Positions 1 to 10,877 are shown, numbered from the stretch's first letter. The stretch: DNA of 64,000 nucleotides from Temnothorax longispinosus (GCF_030848805.1 NC_092359.1:17697579-17761578); one strand, 5' to 3'. Translations and numbers: made by a program. Notes: generated by a model from the letters alone, not told the origin.

Positions 1-996
1 AAAACGCGACTACGATGATAACTTCGGTGAATTGCAAATTTTACGTGGAGAATGGCGATAAAGATGATAAATGCAACATAAAGCATATTGAGTAACATAG
101 AGGCATTTACTCGTCGGTGCAATAACCCGAACAATGAACATCCCTATTGGAATAACTCCAACTACCTTGTCTCATTCTTTTTCTCCGATTTTAGTATCTA
201 ACTGATGCTTGTATTATACCGTATTATATATCATACGGATATCATTAAACTAACATGTTTTTCTCTCAACAATTTATTTCGTGGCAAACCCGCGATCAAT
301 TTTTTCCTTATTTGTCATTTATTTCTTTGGCTATGACGTACATCAAATATTTGAATACTTCAAAATCGGGTCTTCATTCATAACGACTTAAATAAAATGT
401 ACGGTGCGCTAAGACAATCTCGACGGTCGAGAATTCGTTGTCCCGAGCCAAACGGCTCTATTAGAACCCACGTCGTTTTGCCTTCTTTTAATCCGAGCCG
501 ACGCAAAATTGCTGCCATTTCAAAAGATCGCACTCTTCTCTCGCACTAGTCGCGTAATATTGTGTTTCAATTTGGACGTGTTCCAAGTACTCCGAAACAC
601 ATGTGCGCGGAGAACATTCTTCATCTCTTCCTGTTATCTTTTCGAAAAGCAAAGTCCGACATGCTGCTTAACCGAGATACGAAATTCTAGATTCGATGAG
701 CCCAATTCAATTCGATTCCCCGCGCCACTCTTGTCGTCACTTGTTATAAGTTAGCGTAACACATTAATCTTTGTATTCCCGTGGCGCCGAGATCTCTGAA
801 CGCATCGAAGCGTTATCGATTTTTCATCTTACGGTGGTCGCGAGAAGTACAATTTGCCTGGATGAATAAAGAGATACAGGAATGAAAGAATAGAGGATGA
901 GTAAAGAATTACTTTGGACGACGATTCTCTCCTTATCTTGTCGATATTATGACTTGACCTCGATGTGTAATTACCGTATCAATTGTGTGTGCACAG
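1..996 (+). other. Upstream intron or 5' flank of orb, no exon recognised
   Basis: This stretch precedes the first orb exon I can support. It ends in a splice acceptor (gtgtgtgcacag at 985-996), so at least its right part is probably intron. The open frame that reads into the exon has a stop at 955 and no ATG, so upstream coding exons must lie elsewhere, probably left of the window. I see no repeat or RNA gene here. A short open frame at 509-754 has no splice signals and no recognisable protein. Confidence 0.5.
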
Positions 997-2128
997 TGTC
1001 ATCGGAATCACGGCTTCTGCTCAAATACCTCAGGTCTGGATATTCCGAGCTCACCGAATTCGATGACCACTCCCGGCAGTCCGAGCACACCCGGCAGCTT
1101 CACATCGGATCCTTACAGTTACTCGTCCACTGCCAGTAATAGCACGAACACGCCGTCCTCACCAACTGGCCGACCGTCATTCCAATACCCGGGCTCTTCG
1201 TCATCGCCCACTGATTCGTATTTCGGCCGTCCTATACGAGGCTGCTCTACACCATACAGGTAACTACAGAATCGGGCAACTAAGGATGAAGCCTATCAAG
1301 TCTAATAATGTAAAATAAAATTTACAAAATAGCATTTCTTCAAATATATTTTAATTAGTATTGAATTTTATTATTTGCTACTTTTATACAAATTGATAGA
1401 TCTGATCAATTCTATTCTACTCTATTACCTATATTAAATTAATATATATGTGCACAATTGAATTAATTACATGTATGTAAAATACTGCTAAAATTTGATG
1501 AGTGATTATTGAATTCCTATATATTTCGTGTGTCCCATAAGTGGTGATTTATTGATAGTGATTGTGGCAGCCCAACATTAGAGTTCTCTCATCTTCTGGG
1601 ATGTAACGGCTCGCGTTCCAACTCACCAGCAGACTCGGAGACAAGCGGTATTGGTAGCGCGGATGGCTCTTTATCCGACATAATAATGGTGAGAGTGTTT
1701 CTCCCACGTGAATATATTTCATTGCCTGAATTATTGCACCGCTCTCTAAACATTTCTATCGAAAACGCTTGTTTGTAGAATTGTTTGTCGCTGAATTCCT
1801 CGTCGAATTCTTGCTTCCCGCCGTCCCTGGACTCCATAATGTCGAAGACAAACACGTGCCCGAGCAACAGGACGGCGTTCGAGCGTATAGCTGTAAAAAA
1901 ATACTTATCGTCGTTACAACAGAACTCAACGAGCTCGCATTATTACCAGCATCATCACGGACTCGGGCAAAATCGCAGCAATTTTCTCAATTCTCTCTTG
2001 AGTCATGAGAAAAATTGCTGTACCGGTCTTGGAAACGCCGCGCGTAGATTGGCCCAACCAGTGTCGCTTGATCGGGTAGCGAGATCCCACCGAAATGCCG
2101 CTGGTGCGTATCGACATATAGTATATAT

Positions 2129-2163
<35 letters not shown>

Positions 2164-4073
2164 CTGTATAAGAGATTGTCGCAGTTATCTCATTGTCTCT
2201 TATTATGGTTATTTATATATCACTATATATTACAATAAATTATCTAAATAATTTATACTAAAGTGGTATAAATTTGCATTTGTGTTCCACTAACAAGATG
2301 TTTTTTGAATTTAAAGGAAATTTTTCTTTGATAAAATCGCAATATCAATCTTTGAATTTTAAGCTAAGAACGATGAGCTTTCACGAACAAAGTTTTAAGA
2401 CTATTAAATCTTCAAGAATTTCACTTTGTACAAAATTTCAGACTTTAGTTTTTTTTTTGTTAACATATTAATTAGATAAATGATAAATTAGTTTGAGGTA
2501 TATTGATCTGTTTATTTCAGCACATTGTTATCCAACGTGCACATGGAGCGGTTTTCTGCCTCAAAGTACCGAGGAGCCAGTCGCTTACTCTCCCAAGGTT
2601 TTTCTAGGAGGTGTACCGTGGGATGTCACAGAAGCTATCCTGATTTCAACATTTAAACAATTTGGGCCGGTTCGCGTAGAGTGGCCTGCAAAAGCACCGT
2701 CCGCTCAGCCGAAAGGATACGCTTATATTATATTTGAATCAGAGAAACAGGTATATATTAATTAACATTCATATATTGAGTATTGATTTGATAAGTATTT
2801 GTTATACAAAGTAAATTTTTCTCAAATAATACAAAGATTATATAAATTATTTTCAGGTCAGGGCAATGTTGTCTTGTTGCACCCACGATATTACCAATGG
2901 AAGAAGATGGTATTATAAAATTATATCCAAGCGTTCAAAGCCGAAAGATGTACGTCAATTCATAACGTTGTACATATATCCGGAAAAATTATCCTCAAGA
3001 CTAAAGTCTCGCAATTATGTTTTACTATTTCAGGTACAAGTGATTCCATGGATTCTCGAGAATAGCAACTACATCAAATCTTCATCACAGAGACTCGATG
3101 CACACAAAACGGTATTTGTTGGCGCGCTACACGGAATGCTAACGGCCGCAGGATTGGCGAAAGTCATGGATGACCTTTTCCATGGAGTTATTTATGCAGG
3201 TAATTATTTTTTTTATATTTATTAAATATTTTACTTTTAATCTCTATCTTTCCCTCGCACATGCGCACATTAAAAAAAAAATATATTGTTTCAGGTATCG
3301 ACACGGATAAGTATAAATATCCAATAGGGTCCGGCCGTGTTACATTCAGTACGAAACAATCGTATTTTAAAGCGATCACCGCTTCATTTATAGAAATTAA
3401 GACTGACAAATTTACAAAAAAGGTACGTTGGGTAAAATCATGTATGATTAAAGTGATTGACTTAGGGCCAATTTCACCAACCACAGTTAGCTTAACCGAT
3501 GGTTAAAGTTAACAGAATTGACCAATAGAAATAAATCCACCCTGCTTTCTATTGGTCAATCCTGCTAACTTTAACCGTCGGTTAAGCTAACTGTGGTTGG
3601 TGAAATTGGCCCTTAAGATAAAGCTTATATATGTATATATCTTTGTATTGCAGGTACAAGTCGATCCGTACATCGAGGAATCAATATGCTCCGTATGCGT
3701 TGTGCAACAAGGGCATTATTTCTGCCGCGATGTGGTACGGAAACATTTTAATTTCTATGTAGTTTTATTTCACGCAGAATTCTAGTTCCTCACAAGCGGC
3801 TTCACTTTTAGCATAATGTTATTTGTGATAGCTTACAGTCTTTTTTTTCTACAACCCACTTCTTTACGCATATGTTAAATTCCATATGGATTTGTTTTTC
3901 AGGCATGCTTCCGATACTTTTGCCGCAGCTGCTGGCAATGGCAACACTCCGTGGAGTCTATGTCACATCACACACCTCTGACGCGGAACTCAAAGACGAA
4001 TCAAGTGATAGGATTGAATCCGAATTTCGGAATGAACAACTGTCCCCGTATGTCAAATGCGACGATGATGTAA
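997..4073 (+). CDS. orb: CPEB1-type cytoplasmic polyadenylation element-binding protein (Orb), 3' nine exons, 5' partial
   Basis: Exons as read: 997-1259, 1571-1688, 1779-2103, 2521-2750, 2857-2949, 3034-3199, 3295-3422, 3654-3734, 3903-4073. All junctions are GT-AG and the phases join without a break, giving 524 residues from the first visible codon. Residues 1-235 are Ser/Asn/Pro-rich and carry the CPEB1 hallmark NSPADSETSGIG. RRM1 has RNP2 VFLGGV (262-267) and RNP1 KGYAYIIF (300-307). RRM2 starts with VFVGAL (370-375) and has GRVTF near 412-416. The C-terminal ZZ-like zinc domain has CSVC (453-456), followed by Cys/His pairs ending at SMSHHTPLTRN. CPEB1 binds UUUUAU elements in mRNA 3' UTRs and controls cytoplasmic poly(A) tail length and translation, classically in germline and neurons. 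N-terminal exons are not visible. The neighbour downstream, Pex11, is convergent. Family identity is certain; the first visible acceptor is less so. Confidence 0.93.
2115..2164. repeat. (TA)n microsatellite in orb intron 3
   Basis: This is an almost pure TA run, interrupted once by a frame slip near 2140. It begins about 12 bases after the splice donor at 2104, so it could fold or vary in length close to the donor. Confidence 0.9.
3465..3612. mobile_element. 148-bp foldback MITE, PIF/Harbinger-like, inside an orb intron
   Basis: Long terminal inverted repeats begin GGGCCAATTTCACCAACC on the left, and the right end is their reverse complement. They continue inward through paired TTAGCTTAACC and GACCAATAGAAA blocks, so almost the whole element folds on itself. 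It is flanked by the trinucleotide TTA on both sides (3462-3464 and 3613-3615). A 3-bp TTA duplication with GGGCC-type ends fits PIF/Harbinger non-autonomous elements. The arms carry a few mismatches and there is no coding capacity. It makes up roughly two thirds of the 231-bp intron between exons 3422 and 3654. Confidence 0.88.
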
Positions 4074-4251
4074 AGGAGGCGACGTGCGAAAAGATCTTGT
4101 ACGCGCGGCGCTTATACGCGGCCGGTAAAATTGCTTTTTGTTCGCGCGGCCGTCGTCTTCCTTCTCCTTTTTGTTCCTTTTTGACTCTACCGGTTAAACC
4201 GACGTTGCGCCGCCCGATTTAGAACATCGGGTAACAGGGTGCAGACTTAGT

Positions 4252-5747
4252 TTTTATCGCGTAGCCGCGGACAGCTTAGGACTAGTCCGACGATACGGGG
4301 ACACGCCGATTCATACCGCCGATTTGAGCTTGCGAACGCGCAACGATTGGTTCATTATCGTTACCGTGCGTGCGAAAGGACAATATGAATATTGAAAATC
4401 GTGTTTGTTCCAAAAGAAGTTCCTATTGCGAACGCAGTTTTTACTACGTTCGAGAAAAAACGATATACTTTTATTTAGTACGAGTTTCACTTGGAGAGAC
4501 AGGTTCTCTTATAGATTTTTTTTTATTGCTAAATAATACTATCGTGCCAAAACAGTAGATGCTAGATTATACCCGGGATCGTGCATTACGCACAATGTAC
4601 ACACACGTGTATACACATTTTTTTTTTCGTTAGAGTCGTGAGAGTTGTATTGTGGGCTTTCACAGTGACAATAATTTTTTACGCGAAACGATAGGGCTCC
4701 GTTATGGCAATTTTGAGCTGGGCTCAATGAAACACGTAGAATTCTCAGGAAATCTATGATAGCATCGCCATCATAATGCGTTTATCGTGTTAAAAAATAT
4801 TACGCTTAATTATGTATTGTTACGATAATGCTAGAAGAGATTATTCTGAAGTGGCGAGATAATAATTATGCGATAATTATTTGTCATTGCTACACTGCGC
4901 GTGTGATCCGAATAGTAATGTGATATAACGGGAGACTTACCGTGGATGTACCGTGTAACTCGCCGGTCGTTCTTCCATTACGATACTTGTCAATAACGTT
5001 AAACATTGTTAATTTTACGTTAGATTACAATGTATCTCTACATTTGGTTGCGGTGTAACGCAAACGCGTGTTGCGTTATTGACTGCGATCGACTGGATTT
5101 TTGTATTATTAGCCGAGGCGAGCGGCTGTCACAGGTATTTCGCTCACATGGACTGTTTAACGGTTGACGAAATGGAGAAGTACATGGTCTACGATTCTGG
5201 CGCGGATTGTAGGAGAATTGAGTCGTTTTTATTTTTTTTCTTTTTTTTTCTTACTATGTACAATTGTGTTGCACCTCTTCTTTGAATAAGGTTCATCCTT
5301 CATTCACGTTTTTCCCGTTTTGATACGATTTTGTTGAATTAAAAAACCAGATTTTTGCAGATATCCGATGCTTGTTTTTATTTTTTATTTGTCATTCCAT
5401 TTTTGTATTCACCAATAACTCTCTTTCAGCTTTGTCGGTGATAAATGCTATTGAGACAGTATTGAAAATACGTTCTTAAAGTTGAATATATTATTTCCTT
5501 ATCCATATCATCATTTACAAACTATAATTTTAACTGATTAAGCTAATAAAAATCGACTTAAAAAGGAATCAACCTAAGTAAATATGTCAATTTTATTTTA
5601 ATCTTTTTATATTGATAACCAACCAACAAATGTTTATTGCAAAGCTGAAACAATCTTACAGCAACCTGCTTTTTACTCATGTTTCGCATTCTTGTGCATT
5701 AATTTGTTTATTTTTACGTTACAATGATATCTAGTCTTGAGTTTTAT
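4252..5747 (+). promoter_or_regulatory. Cluster of CPE motifs in the orb 3' UTR
   Basis: TTTTAT occurs on the orb strand at 4252, 4469, 5227, 5376, 5383, 5591, 5605 and 5742, with TTTTAAT at 5596. These are consensus and near-consensus CPEs, the binding sites of the protein encoded immediately upstream. Drosophila Orb is known to regulate its own mRNA through its 3' UTR, so conserved autoregulation is plausible. The region is AT-rich, so some of these sites are expected by chance. Confidence 0.5.
5113..5285 (+). other. Candidate cryptic exon in orb 3' region
   Basis: After a T-rich tract and an AG at 5111-5112, a GC-richer patch stays open to 5285 in one frame. It encodes a Cys-, Asp- and Tyr-containing stretch (start PEASGCHRYF, later VDEMEKYMVY) before running into a poly-T/Phe tract. 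Its acceptor phase would match a GT at 4048 in the orb last exon. I recognise no domain. It may simply be UTR sequence. Confidence 0.2.
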
Positions 5748-7000
5748 TATGCGCATATTCATTTTAGCGGTGAATGACGGTGAAACACTAGGTTGTTAAG
5801 AAAAAGTAATGTCGATAGAAGTAAAAGCGATATATTCAGCCTGCAAGTGCACAATATATGACAATGCATCGCTAAAAGAATTCAAAACTGTCTATTCGAA
5901 TGATGATAATGAACTTACATTCGCAGTTAGAGACATGAAGTTAATATTCTCTGAAAAATATTTGTGGATGATTTCTATTATATATCCCGTTATATATAAA
6001 TATATATCACTGTCTATACTTCACAAATGATAATGTGGTTGCTACATATATAAGCAATTATTGAAGAAAAGTGCTTTACAAAATACATCGATACAAATAT
6101 TATATATACGTATATACTCAAAGCGCTTCAGATATATTTCAAAGACACCTTTAATCTACAAATTACTCTATACAACAGCAGTATTATCGATTCCACATTC
6201 GATATGCAATTTTATCGGAGAGAAATTTTAATTGTCTACACTACTACAGCATGCTGTTTGAAAAGATTTTCAATAAGTCGTGCCTTTTAACGTAACCCTC
6301 ATAGATTTGTTTACATGGCAAATATAAATTATTTTTTAAGCTATGTATAATAACTTACAGTGTGCGCATATAATGTTAAGCTTTTAACGAGATTAGGCCA
6401 AGAGTTTCACTCCATTGATCGGATTGGAATATATATATAGTTTATTCAATTAGATACTTATTAAAAGGTATTCTTCTTGAATAAACTAAATAAAATCGAG
6501 AGAGAGAGAGCCGTTCAATATTGATGTAACTGAGCTTCGATTAGTAAACCATGGTGTGACGCTAGATCGCATCATGGATCAGTCCAAAGTATTTCAGTTT
6601 AAGTTCAAATGAGAAGTGCCTCTCCTATATATTTTAGCTTTTATTAATAATGTTCAAGAGTTAACATTACAATGGTTGTGTACACAACGTATAAAATAAC
6701 AAGTTTTACGACACTGTACCATGCGTAAAGCAGATAATTCGAAAACAGTTAACAAAGCTTCATCTGAATATAATATAAGATACTTATATCCAATTTTTAA
6801 ATCTCATTCGTGGTTCGTATTTAACCCTAAATGTTTCCGGTCGTGATATTATCGTACATACGATATTTACGAAAAAGTTGAATTTAAATTAGTTTAAAAC
6901 TAATTAATCATTGTTTTAAGTGTTATAATTACAAAGTTTTACTTTTTTCTGTGATGCAATTTATCACTGGCAGCTGTGCACTCTTACAGCGTTATTTAAT

Positions 7001-7023
7001 AAAAGCCTTATGATAAGGCTTTT
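7001..7023 (+). other. Perfect 10-bp hairpin at putative orb 3' end
   Basis: AAAAGCCTTA and TAAGGCTTTT are exact inverted repeats separated by TGA. They overlap the AATAAA hexamer at 6998-7003. The structure could affect 3' end processing between the two convergent genes, or it may be coincidental. Confidence 0.6.
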
Positions 7024-7538
7024 TAAAAAAAAGTTCAACAATGGCCTTTATTTATACAAACGGTTTTTAACAAAAATAGAATAATTTATTATTAGATAAG
7101 TACGGTAATAATGATGAAATTCCTTTGCCGTCCCATTGAACTTCTGTTATGTACACGTTACTGGAACTAATAAAACATCTTTTTACAGACATGCATGTAT
7201 TAATGTACTCGTAAACAGGAAATTTCTTTTTATTTCGGGACGCGATATGAAAAAAATTAAAAGTGCGAACTGTCCAACTTGCGTTAGTGAACAATTATCA
7301 TCTTGAGAGATCATCAAAACTATTAAAAAATACATATCTCGATATATTTTTCTTCTGTAACATTTTTTTATTTAATATTGCCAATGCATGTACAACGCAG
7401 TTATCCATAATATATACAATACATTATATACAATATTACATATATACAATATTCATGAGCAATGATCGTAATTATTTTTTATAAATCGTAACAAAAAATA
7501 AAATAGCAAATTAATAGAAGATATATTCTATATTCTAG
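7024..7538. other. AT-rich convergent intergenic/3' UTR stretch
   Basis: No gene is supported here. It lies between orb and Pex11 and could hold the Pex11 3' UTR. AATAAA on the - strand lies near 7370 (TTTATT on +), about 370 bases beyond the Pex11 stop. A minus-strand open frame at 7067-7294 lacks splice signals or recognisable motifs. Confidence 0.4.
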
Positions 7539-7669
7539 ATTTAGGATCTGAATCTGGTAAAAGTTTAGGTAAGCAATTACAAGGAATAAGCGCGCCAGTG
7601 GAAGCACATCTTAAAAAGTCTGCAAGAAGCCGCAGAGGCTTTCAGAAATTTGCAAGACAATTATTATGA
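7539..7669 (+). CDS. Candidate alternative terminal exon of orb
   Basis: After an acceptor (ttctatattctag) the + strand is open for 42 codons to a TGA at 7667-7669. The peptide is rich in Ser, Gly, Lys and Arg (GSESGKSLGKQLQG, then HLKKSARSRRGFQKF), which looks more protein-like than the AT-rich surroundings. The exon begins with two bases of a split codon. The orb last exon contains CCCC|GTATGT with the splice at 4047/4048, which leaves exactly one base. Joining them would keep frame and replace the last seven residues of Orb by about 43. The cost is a 3.5-kb intron and a weak donor context. It could instead be a chance frame antisense to the Pex11 3' UTR. Confidence 0.35.
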
Positions 7670-7746
7670 AGATAATATATATATACACACACAATCACCC
7701 ACACTTTAACGATAAGACCTTTCTCCGATAATCATTAGAAATATTT

Positions 7747-8892
7747 TTAACTTTTTATTTGCCGGCTAAGAGCTTGATAAAGCCCAATTAACGACGATAT
7801 TGTACCAAGTGCTCCAACGTGCCACGTTTTTAAACGGCCTCCCCAAAGTACTCCCGGAGGTAAATAACTGATCGCATAAGAAATATCCAGCACAGTGCGC
7901 GTGCATGTCAATAGCGCATTTTGCCGTTGCTCGTTGAGGCCTTTCAACACGGTTCTATATTCGAACAGAAAGAAACAAATGTGTTAAGCTTGTTCTTACT
8001 GTTCTTACTTGTTTTCACTTGTTCTTTCTTTTGAGATAGTAACATTAAAAATAATATTTAAAATTATCATGAAAACTGTGATAATAAGATACTTACCGCT
8101 TACTAGGATCACTTCTTTCCAATTCTATTTTGTATTTTTGAAGCTTTCGTAATAGTCTCAGCGATCTGAAATAATGATTGAATATTTTACGTTTTTTTTT
8201 TTAAACAAGTTTACAATAGGATATTAATTATTTATGAGACGTTGTTTTTTGACACAAAATAATGCACTCCTCAACAGTTATAGAAATATTTACAAGACTG
8301 TAAAACGCTATTTTCGCTTACTTCAGTAAGGACAGGTGTAGAGAAACTATCCAAAACCAAGTTGTAGCAAGATCCCATTTGTCATTATTGATCGACACTA
8401 TATTATGCTGGCCAGCCCAAGCAATGGTCTCTATGGGAGAATAAATAACGTCTACTACATTTTGTATCACTTGGCTCCATCTAATCAACCAGTCAGGTTC
8501 CTATTATTAGATTACATATGAAATTTAAATGGCTCTAGAAAAATAAGGCAATACGTTATATAATATTCTTCGGGTAGAACTGGTCAGAAATTTCAGCGGT
8601 AACGTTCTATTTTAATTTTAAACTGCGACATAATTAATTTATGTTAAACTAATAGGAATACCTGCTTCCCCCATCCGTATGTCATCACGCAGTGAAGCGT
8701 CGGAAGGTCATCTAGCAAACGCAACATCACTCTGCACTCGCTCATCTGGCTCCCAAAGGTCTTGAGCTTCTTCTCGGTATTCTTGGACGATGTACATACG
8801 GTGAGTAGCTTTGCAGTATAAGAGAGAGTTCTCAACATCTTGTCTCTGCCGGAATAGGTTTCCAAATAATCGCTCGTAAGCGGTAGAGCCAT
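7747..8892 (-). CDS. Pex11c: Peroxisomal membrane protein PEX11 gamma/C-type, complete
   Basis: Four exons on the minus strand: 8892-8662, 8500-8322, 8165-8097, 7954-7747. All junctions are GT-AG and in phase, giving 228 residues, close to the usual length of animal PEX11 gamma. The start MALPLTSDYLETYSGRDK matches the family N-terminus with its SGRDK motif. The middle has a hydrophobic stretch TTWFWIVSLHLSLL, and the C-terminus has PPGVLWGGRL and a membrane segment GALGTISSLIGLYQAL, both characteristic of the gamma branch. PEX11 proteins sit in the peroxisomal membrane and drive elongation and division of peroxisomes. The gene is convergent with orb and divergent from the candidate gene at 9193. 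A separate exon beyond the ATG at 8890-8892 was not seen. The Drosophila-style symbol is by family resemblance. Confidence 0.92.
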
Positions 8893-9192
8893 TTCTGTTC
8901 CTTATTTATTGGCAAATGAAAGAATCGAGGTACCAATAACAATTTGCAGCGTTGGCTGTCAGTTATTCAGTTCACTGCAACAAAAATTGTAAGACATATG
9001 CCATAATTAGTTTAGCTGGTTCAGCATATGTTTATGCTAGAATAAAATTAAATACTCCATCTATTGGAGCAAATATCAGAAAAAAATTAGAAGATATTAA
9101 AACTCTTAGTTCTGTTCGATATAAAAGCATTTAAGTAAAGGATTGTAATAAACCACTTTTAAAGGCAATATTTTCAGACAAAATCGATTAAG
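8893..9192. promoter_or_regulatory. Putative bidirectional promoter between Pex11c and a small + strand gene
   Basis: Three hundred bases separate the Pex11c ATG (- strand) from the next candidate ATG on +, so a shared promoter is likely. Within it, 8963-9134 is open on + after an AG at 8961-8962. It has no in-frame ATG and encodes a possible membrane segment followed by KLNTPSIGANIRKKLEDIK. That may be part of another exon or chance. An acceptor-like attttcag precedes the ATG at 9193, so a 5' UTR intron is possible. Confidence 0.35.
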
Positions 9193-9669
9193 ATGACAAC
9201 TGTTACAATAGATAACTTCGTAACAGGTATCGCAAGATTACAGGTGTGTAACAAAGAATTACTTTCATTCTTGTATGACGTGTAAGAGCACCACGCACGT
9301 AATTTTCTTGTGTTTTATTTGACAAAATAAGACTAAAGACTGAATAAGAGACTGTTCTATTTCTAGACAAACAATTCTACGTACCTGGGAAGGAGTCTTC
9401 TCCTTTTCTACTATCTGATTCCCGACAAAATGTGCGCAGTCACGCTCAGACGTAATCGGACTGTTAAGCAATTACTTTTATTACGGCATATGTTACAGAG
9501 CATGCAGTTCGTGCAGTTTATCTCGGCGGTCTCAGCCTGTCAGACGAGGGAAAGTCTTGGTGGTTTGCACAGAATCAACGTCATCGCCATCGGTCAGTCC
9601 GCCTATGAGTTCGTCGTGAACCGGTTGTCCCGCACACAAATGCATCGGTTAACGCCGAGTCGAAGATAA
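9193..9669 (+). CDS. Candidate small two-exon gene, unknown protein (about 117 aa)
   Basis: Exon 1 (9193-9243) runs from ATG in context aagATGA and encodes MTTVTIDNFVTGIARLQ, ending at cag|gtgtgt. Intron 9244-9366 ends in tgttctatttctag. Exon 2 (9367-9669) continues in phase 0 through TNNSTYLGRSLLLFYYLIP to a TAA. The second half of exon 2 is markedly GC-richer than the flanks, as expected for coding DNA. The protein is basic and contains hydrophobic Leu/Phe/Tyr runs. I recognise no family. The distal part has a second open frame (containing GGLSLSDEGKSWWF), so the splicing or frame of exon 2 could differ. The minus strand also has a donor-like site at 9385. A real gene is likelier than not, but this exact model is uncertain. 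Confidence 0.35.
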
Positions 9670-10603
9670 TTTTCATCTATATATCTAAGTAGTACTAGGG
9701 AAGACTGAAAGCAGTCGAGTCATGCCAGTGATCTACGATCTACTGAATAACTGAATACTGAAACTGAATACTGATTTCTGAAACATTCTGAAATTATGCT
9801 GATTCGCAGCGCCATCATATCTATTTCATCGTGGACGTGGACGTAGAAACTATATAGCGACTTTTCGAGATGGTAAAATAATGTTATTTGGTTTATCTAC
9901 ATATATTAATATTTATCTCTGATGATATGTATTTGAGAACTCAAATTTTCGCACCCGTGGACTTAAAATTCTTTAGAAATTCTTTTACAAGAAGTGCCAT
10001 TTTTAGTTTATTATATTTTTTTTAATATTATTTTTTATTTATTTTATATTATGGGAGTTTAAATTTTAGCGGTTTTGCAAAGTACCGACGATCGACGTCG
10101 GTAATTACAAACAATGTCGATAATTACAGATAAAGTAATCAGCTACCTTACCGACACTGTTATTTTGAGAACAAAAATTTAAATGATCAAAAATCGATAC
10201 ATATACACAAAAAAGATATAAAGATAAAATATATTTTGTTTATAAAAGTATTGAACTTATTAATTAAAGAAAATCGCAATCTGTTAGAAGCTCCTTGCGC
10301 GGCTCAGACTAAAAGTATTGTACGTTTTCATTATTTATAAAGATTCATATAGTTTATAGTTCACGTATATATACTCTTTCGCTCCGTGAAGAAAATCACT
10401 ATTGGGCTTTCAACATAAAAACAAAGTATATTATTTTTATAATTTGAACTATTTTTATCAAGATTTTTATAAAATATAGCATAATATATTCCTTATTGTA
10501 TGATAAAAGATAAAATATTGTTTGCAGTACTTTAAACTCATTTATTTATATTAGTCCCGCTTTATACGCATAATTTTCGACCGAAGAGGAATTGTCAGAT
10601 TTA
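9670..10603. other. AT-rich intergenic, no gene seen
   Basis: A run of short CTGAATACTGA-like units lies at 9735-9790. A small inverted repeat (ACCGACG...CGTCGGT) lies near 10083-10102. Otherwise this is unstructured AT-rich sequence. Confidence 0.6.
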
Positions 10604-10874
10604 AGCGGGGAGCACACACTTCTGTGGGTGCGTTCCACTTATCGCTCGCAACGCTCGTGGAATCATTTCATCCTTGTTGTTTGTCAAATGTTAAACAAGG
10701 ACGAAATGATGCTCGCGAGCATTGTGAGCGATAAGTGGAACCCAGCCTGTATAACGCATAATGCGTAAGCATAAGAAAATTGATTGGTCCATACACATGT
10801 GCATAAGAAAATAGACCAATCAATTTCCTTATGCTTACGCATTATGCGTTATGCAAAAGTGTTTGCTCCCCGCT
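10604..10874. mobile_element. Composite foldback element containing two internal hairpins
   Basis: Outer ends are AGCGGGGAGC and GCTCCCCGCT, each flanked by TTA (10601-10603 and 10875-10877). Inside are two independent inverted repeats. Arms near 10626-10677 and 10695-10743 share GTTCCACTTATCGCTC and GATTTCATCC-like blocks. Arms 10751-10789 and 10813-10851 share ATAACGCATAATGCGTAAGC and GATTGGTC. There is no coding capacity. Either one MITE inserted into another, or the element evolved as a multi-hairpin unit. TTA duplications suggest the PIF/Harbinger group; a TTAA reading would point to piggyBac-like instead. Confidence 0.8.
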
Positions 10875-10877
10875 TTA

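Larger units (their letters stand above)
4074..7003 (+). other. Probable orb 3' UTR and 3' flank, AT-rich
   Basis: This is AT-rich sequence from the orb stop codon to the first strong poly(A) signal that I favour (AATAAA at 6998-7003). Possible earlier AATAAA hexamers occur near 5546 and 6487, so shorter forms are likely. It contains no recognised gene. A candidate cryptic exon (5113-5285) and a CPE cluster are listed separately. A short GA run lies near 6500. The 3' end assignment is inference; only the stop codon and the hexamers are seen. Confidence 0.45.

Noticed and set aside
9265..9471. Minus-strand exon ending at ccttcccag|gtacgt
   Set aside because: The upstream frame closes quickly, and the opposite strand gives a longer two-exon model with matching phase.
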